The notes beneath the pieces are model-generated. The model did not search any database and was not told the DNA's origin. It saw only the letters and a list, made by a program, of their open reading frames with translations. A stretch of DNA of 64,000 bases from positions 62,001-126,000 of the forward strand of contig JACQDM010000010.1 of the NCBI GenBank assembly GCA_016201045.1. Reading direction: 5' to 3'. How positions within the stretch are numbered: the first letter of the stretch is position 1; each line of letters begins with the position of its first letter. This document shows positions 26,492-34,800 of the stretch, one piece after another. This DNA comes from Afipia sp. Its GTDB lineage: Bacteria > Pseudomonadota > Alphaproteobacteria > Rhizobiales > Xanthobacteraceae. The position numbers and the translations under genes were made by a program.

Positions 26492-28000
26492 TTGCGCATC
26501 CGATCCGCCCTTTTGGCGCTCGCCGTTTTGGCGTGCAGCCATTTGCCCGCCCTCGCCGAAAAGCGGGTCGCGCTCATTTTGGGCATGTCCAAATATCAGA
26601 ACGTTCCTGCGCTCGCGAACCCGGCGCGCGATGCCGCTGCGATGGGCGATCTGTTTAAAAGTGCGGGCTTCGATTCCGTAGATACCAAACTCGATCTGAC
26701 CATCACGGATCTGCGCCGCGCGATCCGTGATTTTGCCGGCAAGACAGCGAGTGCCGACATCGCGGTCGTCTATTACGCGGGCCACGGCATCGAGGTGAAC
26801 GGATCGAACTACCTGATTCCGACCGACGCCAAGCTGGCAAGTGACTACGACATCCCTGACGAGACCTTCGCGCTCGACCGCTTGCTCGATGCGCTCGAAC
26901 CTGCGAAACGCCTTCGCCTCGTCATTCTCGATGCCTGCCGTGACAATCCGTTCGACAAGACGATGAAGCGCAGCATCGGCACACGCTCGATCGGCCGCGG
27001 TCTCGCGAAAGTCGATCCTATGAGCTCCAACACGCTCGTTGCGTTTGCGGCTCGCGCCGGAGCCGTCGCAGCCGATGGCAGCGGCACGAACAGCCCGTTC
27101 GCCGCTGCGTTGATGAAATACATCACCGCTCCCGGCCTCGAACTGCGTCTTGCGCTCGGCAAGGTGCGCGACGACGTCGTCCTGGCGACGAACAACAAGC
27201 AAGAACCCTTCCTCTATGGCTCGCTCGGCGGCGATGCGCTTGCGCTCAATCCCGTCGCCGTTCTGCCTTCGGCGACCACAGCAGCGCCTTCCGATCCCGA
27301 ACTGATCGTTCGGCGCGACTACGAGTTTGCGCTGCAGGTCGGCTCGCGTGCCGTATGGGATACATTCATTGCGACTTACCCGACCGGGCTTTATTCGGAG
27401 TTTGCCAAGGCGCAGCGCAACCGGATCATCGACGACGAGGCATTGCGCGCGGTGGCGGCAGATAAGAACAAGGTCGCCTCGCTGTCGCCGGACCAGAGCA
27501 CGCCGCGATCCGACGGGCCTGTCGCGGTCGGCGACATTCCCCGCCAGCTTCAGGTCGAACTGCGCCGCGTGGGCTGCAACACCGGCTCGGTGAGCGACAC
27601 CTGGACACCCGCCGCACAGAAATCGATGGAGCTGTTCAACAGAAACGCCGGCATGAAGCTCGACGTGAAAGTCGCCAGCATCGACTCGCTCGACGCCGTG
27701 AAGAGCAAGCCGGGTCGCGTGTGTCCGCTTACATGCGAGCGCGGCTATCAGGTCGATGGCGATCGCTGCACCCGCATCACCTGCAAGGCGGGCTATGAAG
27801 TCGGCGACGACAATACTTGCCAGCGCATCGAAGTCCGGAGGCCGGCGCCGGTCGCGCGTCAGGATCGCGATCCTCCGCCACGGCGCGTTTACTCAGGTGG
27901 CGGTGGTGGCGGCCCGAGCCCGTCAGCGCCGCTGGATTGCAACGGCCCGATGGGATTTGCAAATTGCGTCGCGCACAATCTCGCCAAGGATCGGCATTGA
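26492..28000 (+). CDS. secreted caspase-like protein (peptidase C14 p20) with Cys-rich C-terminus
   Basis: This 502-residue protein has a signal peptide (residues 1-22, ending LPALAE) and a caspase p20 domain (about 24-250) with the dyad His98 in VVYYAGHG and Cys149 in LDACRDNPF. It continues with a TPR-like motif (YEFALQVGSRAVWDTFIATYPTG) and a peptidoglycan-binding-like helix region (QLQVELRRVGCNTG). EGF-like cysteine repeats follow (CPLTCERGYQVDGDRC, CKAGYEVGDDNTC). The start is TTG. Secreted caspase-fold proteins of this architecture are common in Bradyrhizobium relatives; substrates are unknown. Its catalytic domain is paralogous to that at 35617 and its tail resembles the protein at 20103. 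Confidence 0.82.
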   Translation: MRIRSALLALAVLACSHLPALAEKRVALILGMSKYQNVPALANPARDAAAMGDLFKSAGFDSVDTKLDLTITDLRRAIRDFAGKTASADIAVVYYAGHGIEVNGSNYLIPTDAKLASDYDIPDETFALDRLLDALEPAKRLRLVILDACRDNPFDKTMKRSIGTRSIGRGLAKVDPMSSNTLVAFAARAGAVAADGSGTNSPFAAALMKYITAPGLELRLALGKVRDDVVLATNNKQEPFLYGSLGGDALALNPVAVLPSATTAAPSDPELIVRRDYEFALQVGSRAVWDTFIATYPTGLYSEFAKAQRNRIIDDEALRAVAADKNKVASLSPDQSTPRSDGPVAVGDIPRQLQVELRRVGCNTGSVSDTWTPAAQKSMELFNRNAGMKLDVKVASIDSLDAVKSKPGRVCPLTCERGYQVDGDRCTRITCKAGYEVGDDNTCQRIEVRRPAPVARQDRDPPPRRVYSGGGGGGPSPSAPLDCNGPMGFANCVAHNLAKDRH

Positions 28001-28081
28001 TTGAATTGTCTCGCTCGCTCGGAATGCTTTTTCGCGTCTAGGTATCGTTCCCGGAAGAAATTCTATTCAGGGGAATTTCCC

Positions 28082-28591
28082 ATGAGGCTCATTGCGTCGG
28101 CGACAATCCTTTTTCTGACCGCGCCCATGCAATCGGCGCTGAGCGACGGCATGCATTTCGATTTTCACTGGACGCTTCGAATAGGCTGCGACGGCCCGAC
28201 CGTCGCCTTCCCGATCCGCAACTGGCCGGCGGAAGTGAACGGCAAGGCATCGCTGTCGACGGACCGCTCGACACATATGGAAGTATCGATGACGGGCCTC
28301 GGCATTCCGAAGGGCGATCTGCAATGGGACGGACGCCTTGGCGCGCGACCGACCATCACGGCCGGCGGCTCGGCGGAATTGCGCGTGACCGGGCCGCAAT
28401 CGCTGCGCGCAATCTGGCGTCAGCCCAATAACGACATCTTCATGGATCTGACTGCCGACGGACAATCCTGCTCCGTCGCCGTGAGCGCGAAGCTCCACCC
28501 CGGCAAGCCGTTCTACACGCTCTACAACGGACGCAATTACGAGAACTGCCCCGGCTTCGAAGTCGTGCTGGCAACGTGCAAGGCCTATTGA
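28082..28591 (+). CDS. small secreted hypothetical protein (family with 28620 and 30394 genes)
   Basis: This 169-residue protein has a signal peptide (LIASATILFLTAPMQSALS). The beta-rich mature part ends in a segment ordered like its neighbours' tails: GPQSLRAIWRQPNNDIFMDLTADGQSCSVAVSAKLHPGKPFYTL, with a Cys in a G-x-(S/T)-C strand. AGGGGA lies seven bases before the ATG at 28082. The fold, possibly an immunoglobulin-like sandwich, and the function are not known to me; periplasmic or extracellular location is inferred from the signal peptide. Confidence 0.6.
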   Translation: MRLIASATILFLTAPMQSALSDGMHFDFHWTLRIGCDGPTVAFPIRNWPAEVNGKASLSTDRSTHMEVSMTGLGIPKGDLQWDGRLGARPTITAGGSAELRVTGPQSLRAIWRQPNNDIFMDLTADGQSCSVAVSAKLHPGKPFYTLYNGRNYENCPGFEVVLATCKAY

Positions 28592-28619
28592 AAATCAACG
28601 CAAATGCCACCGAGGTGTC

Positions 28620-29120
28620 ATGACGCACAATCTGCGTATCTTCTTTCCATTGCTTGTCGCATCTTTCATATCGCTTCCATTTGAAACCGTTGCCCAAACG
28701 GCGGGTGCTACAAAAATTCATCTGACATGGGTCGATTCATTCGACCGGATTGAGCCCGATCCGATGAACGGCATCGTGCTGGCGAAATCGATGACGCTGA
28801 CGCTGAACGACAACAAGCAGACAACCGAGCAATTCCACGTGTCAGCGGGCGGGCAGCGGCATTGGGGATGGAAAACCGGATCGACGCTCGGTCAGGGCTG
28901 GAAAGTGATGGGCCCGAACATCTTGTCGAGGACGGACAATCTTCCGAACAGCGTCATCTCATGGAAAGTCGTCGTTTCCGGTCAAACATGCACGTTCACG
29001 ATTTCCCATACACTCAAGGCCGGCGCGAAGGTTTACATCACACCGATGCTTTCGAGGCCCGGACGGGCCGGCCGCTACAGCCGGTTGGAAGCGACCCAGC
29101 CGCGCTGCTCGATTGAGTGA
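28620..29120 (+). CDS. small secreted hypothetical protein (paralogue of 30394 gene)
   Basis: This 166-residue protein has a signal peptide ending near VAQTAG. The mature protein shares with the minus-strand gene at 30394 the ordered motifs WKVMGPN, VVVSGQTCTF, LKAGAKVYI, RYSR and a final CSIE. It follows the gene at 28082 after 28 bp on the same strand, so the two are probably cotranscribed. It contains only two cysteines, one in the GQTC strand and one in the last residues, which could form a disulphide closing the domain. Function unknown. Confidence 0.6.
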   Translation: MTHNLRIFFPLLVASFISLPFETVAQTAGATKIHLTWVDSFDRIEPDPMNGIVLAKSMTLTLNDNKQTTEQFHVSAGGQRHWGWKTGSTLGQGWKVMGPNILSRTDNLPNSVISWKVVVSGQTCTFTISHTLKAGAKVYITPMLSRPGRAGRYSRLEATQPRCSIE

Positions 29121-29280
29121 CGACAAAGGGCGATACGCTCACGAGACCGAACAGCCATCCTGAGACTGGAACCACACCAAAGCTCCAACAAGTTCCTCTT
29201 GTGACAATTTTACTACAGCCAGAACCGGATACCTTGCCGTATTCCTAAGCAGGGTGGCGTTGCGTCGGTTGGGGGCTTCC

Positions 29281-30054
29281 ATGAGAGTTTGGATTTGCGC
29301 AGTTGCGCTTCTCGCAGTCACATCGGCATCGGCCGAGGAATTGAAGCGCAGGACATTCACCCGGCCCGCACCCGCTCCTGTCTTCACGTGGACCGGCTTT
29401 TACATCGGCGGCAACGCCGGTTGCGCTTCCCGATCGATCAAGCCGACTTCATCGATGATCGATCAAGACAACGAACCGAATGTAACCTTTCCGATGTTCT
29501 ACACCGGCAATGCCGGGTGCTTTGCCGGCGCGCAGGCGGGCTACAATTATCAGTTCATGCCGAGGTGGGTTGCAGGCTTCGAAGTCGATGGCCAAATCGG
29601 ATCGCTGGGCGGTCAAGGCACGCTGCACGAAATCGAACCCGGTAACGACGAACTGCTCGGGTATTTTTCTCACCAGACGACGTCGTTCGGCACCGTCCGC
29701 GGCCGCGTTGGTTATCTCTGGGACGTGCCTAACACGATGGGCGTCCTGACTTATGCGACCGCAGGCTGGGCTTGGGCGAGAACCAATACGTCAGTCCTGG
29801 CTGTCGACGTTTTCCCGAACGTGACTTCGACCGATACGCGAACGCTGAACGGCTACGCAGTGGGTGCGGGAGCGGAAATGGCCGTTGCGCGAAATTGGTC
29901 CGTGAAGATCGAATATCTGTTCCTCGATTTCGGTTCGACGACGTACAGCAACCTCTTCTACGACGATGGCATCAACACTGCTCCTCTTGTCGTGAATATG
30001 AAGATCCACACGTTCAAGCTCGGCGCGAACTATCACCTCGACTGGATGCGGTGA
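29281..30054 (+). CDS. outer-membrane beta-barrel protein, Omp25/31-like
   Basis: This 257-residue protein has a signal peptide (VWICAVALLAVTSASAEE). A barrel follows that begins FTWTGFYIGGNAGC, includes the AGYNYQFMPRWVAGFEVDGQIGSL and SVKIEYLFLDFGS strands and ends HTFKLGANYHLDWMR. This order is typical of Rhizobiales Omp25/Omp31 porin-like proteins, compared with the gene at 49953. A Cys pair (GNAGCASRSIK...GNAGCFAGAQAG) is unusual for this family. It likely contributes to outer-membrane integrity; no specific ligand can be inferred. Confidence 0.82.
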   Translation: MRVWICAVALLAVTSASAEELKRRTFTRPAPAPVFTWTGFYIGGNAGCASRSIKPTSSMIDQDNEPNVTFPMFYTGNAGCFAGAQAGYNYQFMPRWVAGFEVDGQIGSLGGQGTLHEIEPGNDELLGYFSHQTTSFGTVRGRVGYLWDVPNTMGVLTYATAGWAWARTNTSVLAVDVFPNVTSTDTRTLNGYAVGAGAEMAVARNWSVKIEYLFLDFGSTTYSNLFYDDGINTAPLVVNMKIHTFKLGANYHLDWMR

Positions 30055-30117
30055 AAACAACGTGTGCGCTTAGCAGTGCGCGGCTGCTAATTTCCACGCC
30101 CGCACCGGAATGAAATC

Positions 30118-30351
30118 ATGAAGAGCGCCATTGCTGCCTTGATACTCGTGTTGTCCGCGACCCCCTCCTGGTCGCAAACGACCTGCACGGGATACATCGA
30201 ACCTTGCGTGGCAAAAGCCGTTGCGGGCGGAACGAGCGAGAAGGCCTATCGGCCGAAGTGCAATGCTGCTGCGGCCGCTTGCAAAAAGACGGGTTGTTTT
30301 GTCGGGCCTACGTCCAAAATCACATTCGCCTGCAATCTCGGGAAATCGTAA
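30118..30351 (+). CDS. small secreted Cys-rich hypothetical protein
   Basis: This 77-residue protein has a signal peptide (MKSAIAALILVLSATPSWSQ), and the mature part contains six cysteines in about 57 residues (TTCTGYIEPC, KCNAAAAACKKTGCF, FACNLGKS). That suggests a compact disulphide-stabilised periplasmic or extracellular peptide. It follows the outer-membrane protein by 63 bp on the same strand. I recognise no family. Confidence 0.5.
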   Translation: MKSAIAALILVLSATPSWSQTTCTGYIEPCVAKAVAGGTSEKAYRPKCNAAAAACKKTGCFVGPTSKITFACNLGKS

Positions 30352-30393
30352 CGCGCCTGTCGCCGCGTTCGCTTTCTCTCACCGTCGCAACGG

Positions 30394-30897
30394 TTATTCA
30401 ATCGTGCAGCTCAAATTGGAATATCGGAACACGCTGTAGGTCGCGTTTCCTTTCAGCTCCGTGCTCCATTGCAGATATTCCTTGAAACCGGGCTTGAGAC
30501 GGTTGACCATCTTGAAGACGCATGTCTTTCCGGTGACGGTAATTGAAGCGATGATGTCATTCTGCGGGGCGCTGAGATGATAGGTCAGCTTGTTCGGTCC
30601 GCCGACTTTCCAGCCATACGTATTGCCGCTCACCTCAGCCGTCGTGCCGAGCTTCCCGCTGCCGCTTTCGGTTTCCGTTCGTGAGCCGTAATTCGCGACC
30701 TTGTTCTGGTTTATCGTGTTCGCGCCCGTGAATTCGAACGTCTGCTCTTGCGAGCTGGTGATCACCTTGGCGGGTTCCGGCCGGATGCGCTCGGAATAGA
30801 TTTCGTATCGGATACGAATCTTCTGGCCTTCGGCCGATCCGGGCGCGGGCGAAAGCAGAATCCCCGTCACGATCAGCGACGTTGAAACGGCCTTCAT
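30394..30897 (-). CDS. small secreted hypothetical protein (paralogue of 28620 gene)
   Basis: This 167-residue protein has a signal peptide ending near SAEG. The mature part has the motifs YGWKVGGPNKLTYHL, ITVTGKTCVFKMVNRLKPGFKEYL, TYSVFRYSNLSCTIE. These line up with the gene at 28620 (WKVMGPN, SGQTCTF, LKAGAKVYI, CSIE). Its ATG overlaps the stop of a 43-codon Tat-leader ORF (ATGA), so it is now translationally coupled to that remnant. Function unknown. Confidence 0.6.
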   Translation of the reverse strand: MKAVSTSLIVTGILLSPAPGSAEGQKIRIRYEIYSERIRPEPAKVITSSQEQTFEFTGANTINQNKVANYGSRTETESGSGKLGTTAEVSGNTYGWKVGGPNKLTYHLSAPQNDIIASITVTGKTCVFKMVNRLKPGFKEYLQWSTELKGNATYSVFRYSNLSCTIE

Positions 30898-31025
30898 TGC
30901 GGCATCGATGGCGTCGGCGCGAGACCTTCCGCGCGCGCGGGTAACGAGAATCCCGAAACACCGGCCGCGAGGACCGAGCCGCCGGCAACAAGAAGTTTGC
31001 GGCGGTTGAATACGAGAGCGGTCAT
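30894..31025 (-). pseudogene. Tat-leader ORF, probable stump of an intradiol dioxygenase-like gene
   Basis: A 43-codon ORF with a strong GGAGGA six to seven bases before its ATG encodes MTALVFNRRKLLVAGGSVLA, then AGVSGFSLPARAEGLAPTPSMPQ and a stop. This is a complete twin-arginine signal with cleavage site followed by almost nothing. The mature start (LAPTPSMPQ) recalls the opening of Tat-exported intradiol ring-cleavage dioxygenases, which continue GPFYP. The stop overlaps the next ATG (ATGA). It reads like a deletion fusion that left only the leader, though a functional leader peptide that couples translation cannot be excluded. The dioxygenase link is recalled from family pattern, not searched. 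Confidence 0.5.
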
Positions 31026-31209
31026 CTCAAATCCTCCGGCGGCGGCACCGACGATTTGCCAAGATTACACCAACGGTCGCGAACGGCCCAGATGGGAAAA
31101 ACGCTGGCGATCGCGGTAAGGCCGATGCGGACAGCCGGTTTCAGAGGCCGCCATTTAGACATGCCTTAAGATTTGTTTGCGACCTTCACCGGGCGAAAGG
31201 CCCGCGGCC

Positions 31210-31461
31210 ATGGATGACTCAGTTCAAATTCGTTGTACGCGATGCAAGTCGAACTTCCGGGACAAGGCCCGGCGTTTGCAGCCGGGCTATTCGCGCCAAT
31301 GTCCCAGCTGCGAATGCGTGATCTTTTTCAACGAAGATTCGCCCGACAAAAATATCAATCAGGCTCTGTTGCGAGCGAAACAACTGCGGAAACAACTTCG
31401 CGAGAATAGCGACGCCTTGCGCGGCGGAGCAAAGCCGGCCGCGTATAAGCGGTCGGACTGA
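31210..31461 (+). CDS. small zinc-ribbon hypothetical protein
   Basis: This 83-residue cytoplasmic protein has a CxxC pair (IRCTRCKS) and a second CxxC (RQCPSCECVIF) about 20 residues later, the spacing of a zinc ribbon. A basic helical tail follows (LLRAKQLRKQLREN). It may bind zinc and nucleic acid or a protein partner; no family is recognised. It is the last gene before the tRNA-derived repeat at 31506. Confidence 0.6.
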   Translation: MDDSVQIRCTRCKSNFRDKARRLQPGYSRQCPSCECVIFFNEDSPDKNINQALLRAKQLRKQLRENSDALRGGAKPAAYKRSD

Positions 31462-31879
31462 CGGCACGCCGCCTTCGGGGCGACAACAGATAAACAGCTG
31501 TTTGATTGGTGAGCGCGGAGGGATTCACGTCTCAACATCTTTTCAGTGACTTATCCAAAGGTGCGGGCCAATGGGTCGCTTTGAAGCCTAAGCGCATTTT
31601 TGAGCCATGCCCTTACCTTTCAAGCTGACTAAGCTCGGGGTTTTCCGCACAAAGTGTTGCTATTTCAACGAGTTGCTGCCGCTTTCTTGAGCAGGCAGCA
31701 ATTTGCGCGTGAAACCACTTTCAACCTTACCAGCAGGAAGCTTGGCCCTCTATGCTGGTTCACTTGAGTTACCAGCGACACGCTCTAAACTCTGACGATA
31801 CGCTGGGCGAAGTACCCCTATTTGGTAATTTGATTTTCACACCGTTGTTTCGACGAAAAGTTGGATTTTTTGCCCGCGC
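31462..31879. other. 418-bp gene-free stretch at the left edge of the putative island
   Basis: It holds a 12-base perfect palindrome AAACAGCTGTTT (31492-31503) directly followed by the tRNA-Lys 3'-end copy at 31506. After it comes about 100 bp that partly matches the stretch after the second copy at 35402 (shared AAGGTGCGGGC and GCTTTGAAGC). The remainder up to the next gene is AT-richer than its surroundings, with no ORF or hairpin that I could support; it may carry that gene's promoter. Confidence 0.4.
31506..31523 (-). repeat. tRNA-Lys 3'-end copy (att-like direct repeat, left)
   Basis: The 18 bases TTGGTGAGCGCGGAGGGA are identical to 37509-37526, which contains the encoded CCA, discriminator, 3' acceptor strand and part of the T-stem of tRNA-Lys, in the same orientation. 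The rest of the tRNA is absent here. This is the usual footprint of tRNA-targeted site-specific integration. Confidence 0.7.
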
Positions 31880-34800
31880 GTGAGGTTTCAAAAAGCACTC
31901 GTGAATTTTTCTGGACCATTCATTCCTGATTTGCATTTGGCTACCGCAGCCCCGCTCGGCGCAGAACTATTTCTATTTGCGCCGAACGACGCGGCCTCTG
32001 CGAATGCTTATGCTGACACGATTGTCGTTCCGGACAAGCATCTTCTATTCACGGGCGACTACCAGCGCACGGGAAATGATCTTGTGCTTTTCGCGCAGGA
32101 TCAGAAATACGTCATTCACGACTACTTCAGGGGTGAGAAGCGGGCTGCGCTCGTCTCTGAAGATGGCGCGACCGTTCCGGCGCATGTCATCGCCGCGCTA
32201 ACCGGGCATGTCCAATACGCGCAAGCTGCTGCGCCCGATGCCACACAGGTCGTCGGCCATGTCATGAAGCTTACGGGGAGCGCCAGTGTCATCCGCAACG
32301 GCGTCACCGTTGAGCTGAATGTCGGCGATGCCGTGCTTAAGGGCGATGTCGTTCAAACCGGATCGGACACCTCGATCGCAATGACGCTAAGCGACGGCAG
32401 CGCCTTCGGCATGACGTCGAATGCGCGCATGGTTCTCAACGAGATGGTCTACGATCCGAACGGATCATCGAACTCATCGTTCATCAGCCTCGTGCAAGGC
32501 ACGGTTACGTTCGTGGCAGGCCAGACCGCCAAGAATGGCAATATGCGGGTCGAAACGCCTGTTGCGACGATGGGTATTCGCGGCACAGCGGTGCTGTTCA
32601 AAGCGAACGCCGTTACAGGCACTGTGGAAGTGTCCCTCGGAGTTGAGCCCGATCCAAATAACCCAAGCGGGCCCGGTCATGTCGGTTCATTGGTATTCTA
32701 TAACAATACTACTGGTGCCTTGATCGGAACGATGTCCGCCGCCGGGCGCGTTACGGTCTTCTCACCATCCGGTCAAGGTCAGCCTGTGACTGCGACGGAA
32801 TATCAAAAATCACCGGATCAGGCTTTTGCCGACAGGATTTTGTTCAAGGAGGTATTCCAGCTCTATTTCCCGAACGTTAACTTCGACGACTCCAAACCGA
32901 AATCAACGGATCATCCACGTACGGACATCGGGATTCCGCCGACGGTAATCACCAAAACTGTTACCGAAACCGACGCGGGTCATGCGACGACGACCATTAC
33001 GATCACCGCTACGAACCCCGACACGCACAAAACGGTTGATGTCGCCATTGTCTTCGTCAATCACGCGCCTTTCTCCGGTACGAACAATTATTTTACTGTG
33101 CACGAAGACGATGCTCCATTCACGTTTAGCTTGCTGACTGGCGCATACGACATCGATCCCGGCGCGGTGATCCATGCTGTTAACATCAATCCACCTGTCA
33201 ATCCGGGTGTGACGGTGCACGGCGATTCTATCGTGTTCGATCCCGGCGCGGCTATATTCCAGCAACTGTATGAAGGTGAGCTGGGAGTTTTCACCGTCGC
33301 ATATGACATCATCGATGAATTCGGAGCGTACGCGAACACGCACAAGTTCGTTAACTTCACGGTGATCGGTGTCAACGACAAGCCCATCGCCGGGGTCGCC
33401 GCCGTTGGCACTGTCAACGAGGAAAGCCACCTTACTCTCGATCTGCTGTTGGGCGCTTATGATATCGATAACGGCGATTCAGTTCACGTCGCCAACATTT
33501 CCACACTGCCGGCCGGCATCACACTGACCACACGCTATCTCGGCGTCGATGCAGCCGACCCCGCCTACGACAGTCTCGCTAAGGGTGAAAGTGTTCATTA
33601 CGTCATTGACTACGACATCGCCGACAACTACGGCGGCCTCACCCATCAACAGGCCAATGTCACCATCAATGGCATCAATGATGCGCCGTTGTCAGGAGCA
33701 AATTACTATTTCTCAGTTGCCGAAGACGATGCGTCATTCTCTTTCAATCTTCTCTCAGGCGCGTCTGACGTCGACCACGGGGCTGTGCTGCACGCCATCA
33801 ACATCAATCCGCCGGTGAATCCGGGGGTGACCGTCAACGGCGACTCGATAGTGTTCGATCCGGGTGCTGCCGATTTTCAACAACTCCACGACGGCGAGCA
33901 AGGCGTTATCACTGTCGCCTACGACATCGTTGATGAGTTCGGCGCGACAGCAAGCACGCATAAGTTCGTCGAATTCACGGTGACAGGCGTAAACGACAAT
34001 CCGGTCGCCGGCGCGCCGGTGGTCGGCGTTGTCAATGAGGATGGCAATATCTCGGTCGATCTGCTTTTGGGATCCTACGATGTCGATAACAGCGATACCG
34101 TCCACATATCCAATCTTGCCGCCCTTCCCGCCGGCCTTACATTCTCGTCAGGCCGCTATATCGGCATCGATGCAGCAGACCTCGCCTACGATCACCTTGC
34201 CCAGGGCCACAGCGCACATTTCGTCATCAACTACGACCTTGCCGACAATTACGGCGGGATAACGCATACGAGCGCGGACATCACGATCAACGGGACGAAC
34301 GACGCGCCGGTTTCCGGTAGCAATCTTCTGTACTCGGTAACCGAAGACGATGCACCATTCACAGTCGATCTTCTGTCGGGCACATCGGATGTCGATGATG
34401 GCGCCGTGCTGTCCGCAATCAACATCAATCCACCCGTCAGCCCCGGTGTAACGCTAAACGGGCATATGCTCACTTTTGATCCGGGCGCGTACGACTTCCA
34501 GTCTTTGGTTGCGGGCGAACCCGCGGTCATTACCGTTGCCTACGATATTCAGGATGAATTCGGTGCCACCGCAAGCACGCATAAATTCGTGAAAATCACC
34601 ATTACGGGCACGGATGAAACTGCACCGACGCTCAGTGCAGACAATGCCAGCACTGCCGAGATCGGCGACGGATCGCCTTCATTGCCATATGGCACAACCA
34701 AAGTGTTCGGCGTTACGCTGACCGATCCGGATGCCAGCATTCACAATGAAACTGTGACGGCGTCGGCCAACTTCGGCTCGATAACGAAATCCGACGGCAA

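Noticed and set aside
31506-31523. Possible extra tRNA-Lys gene at the repeat copies (31506 and 35402)
   Set aside because: Only the last 16-18 bases of the tRNA are present; the D-arm, anticodon arm and 5' acceptor strand are missing.
33059-34618. Regular DNA repeats as a CRISPR-like array
   Set aside because: The units are about 310 bp, in frame and encode cadherin-like domains; there are no short identical repeats or unique spacers anywhere in the window.
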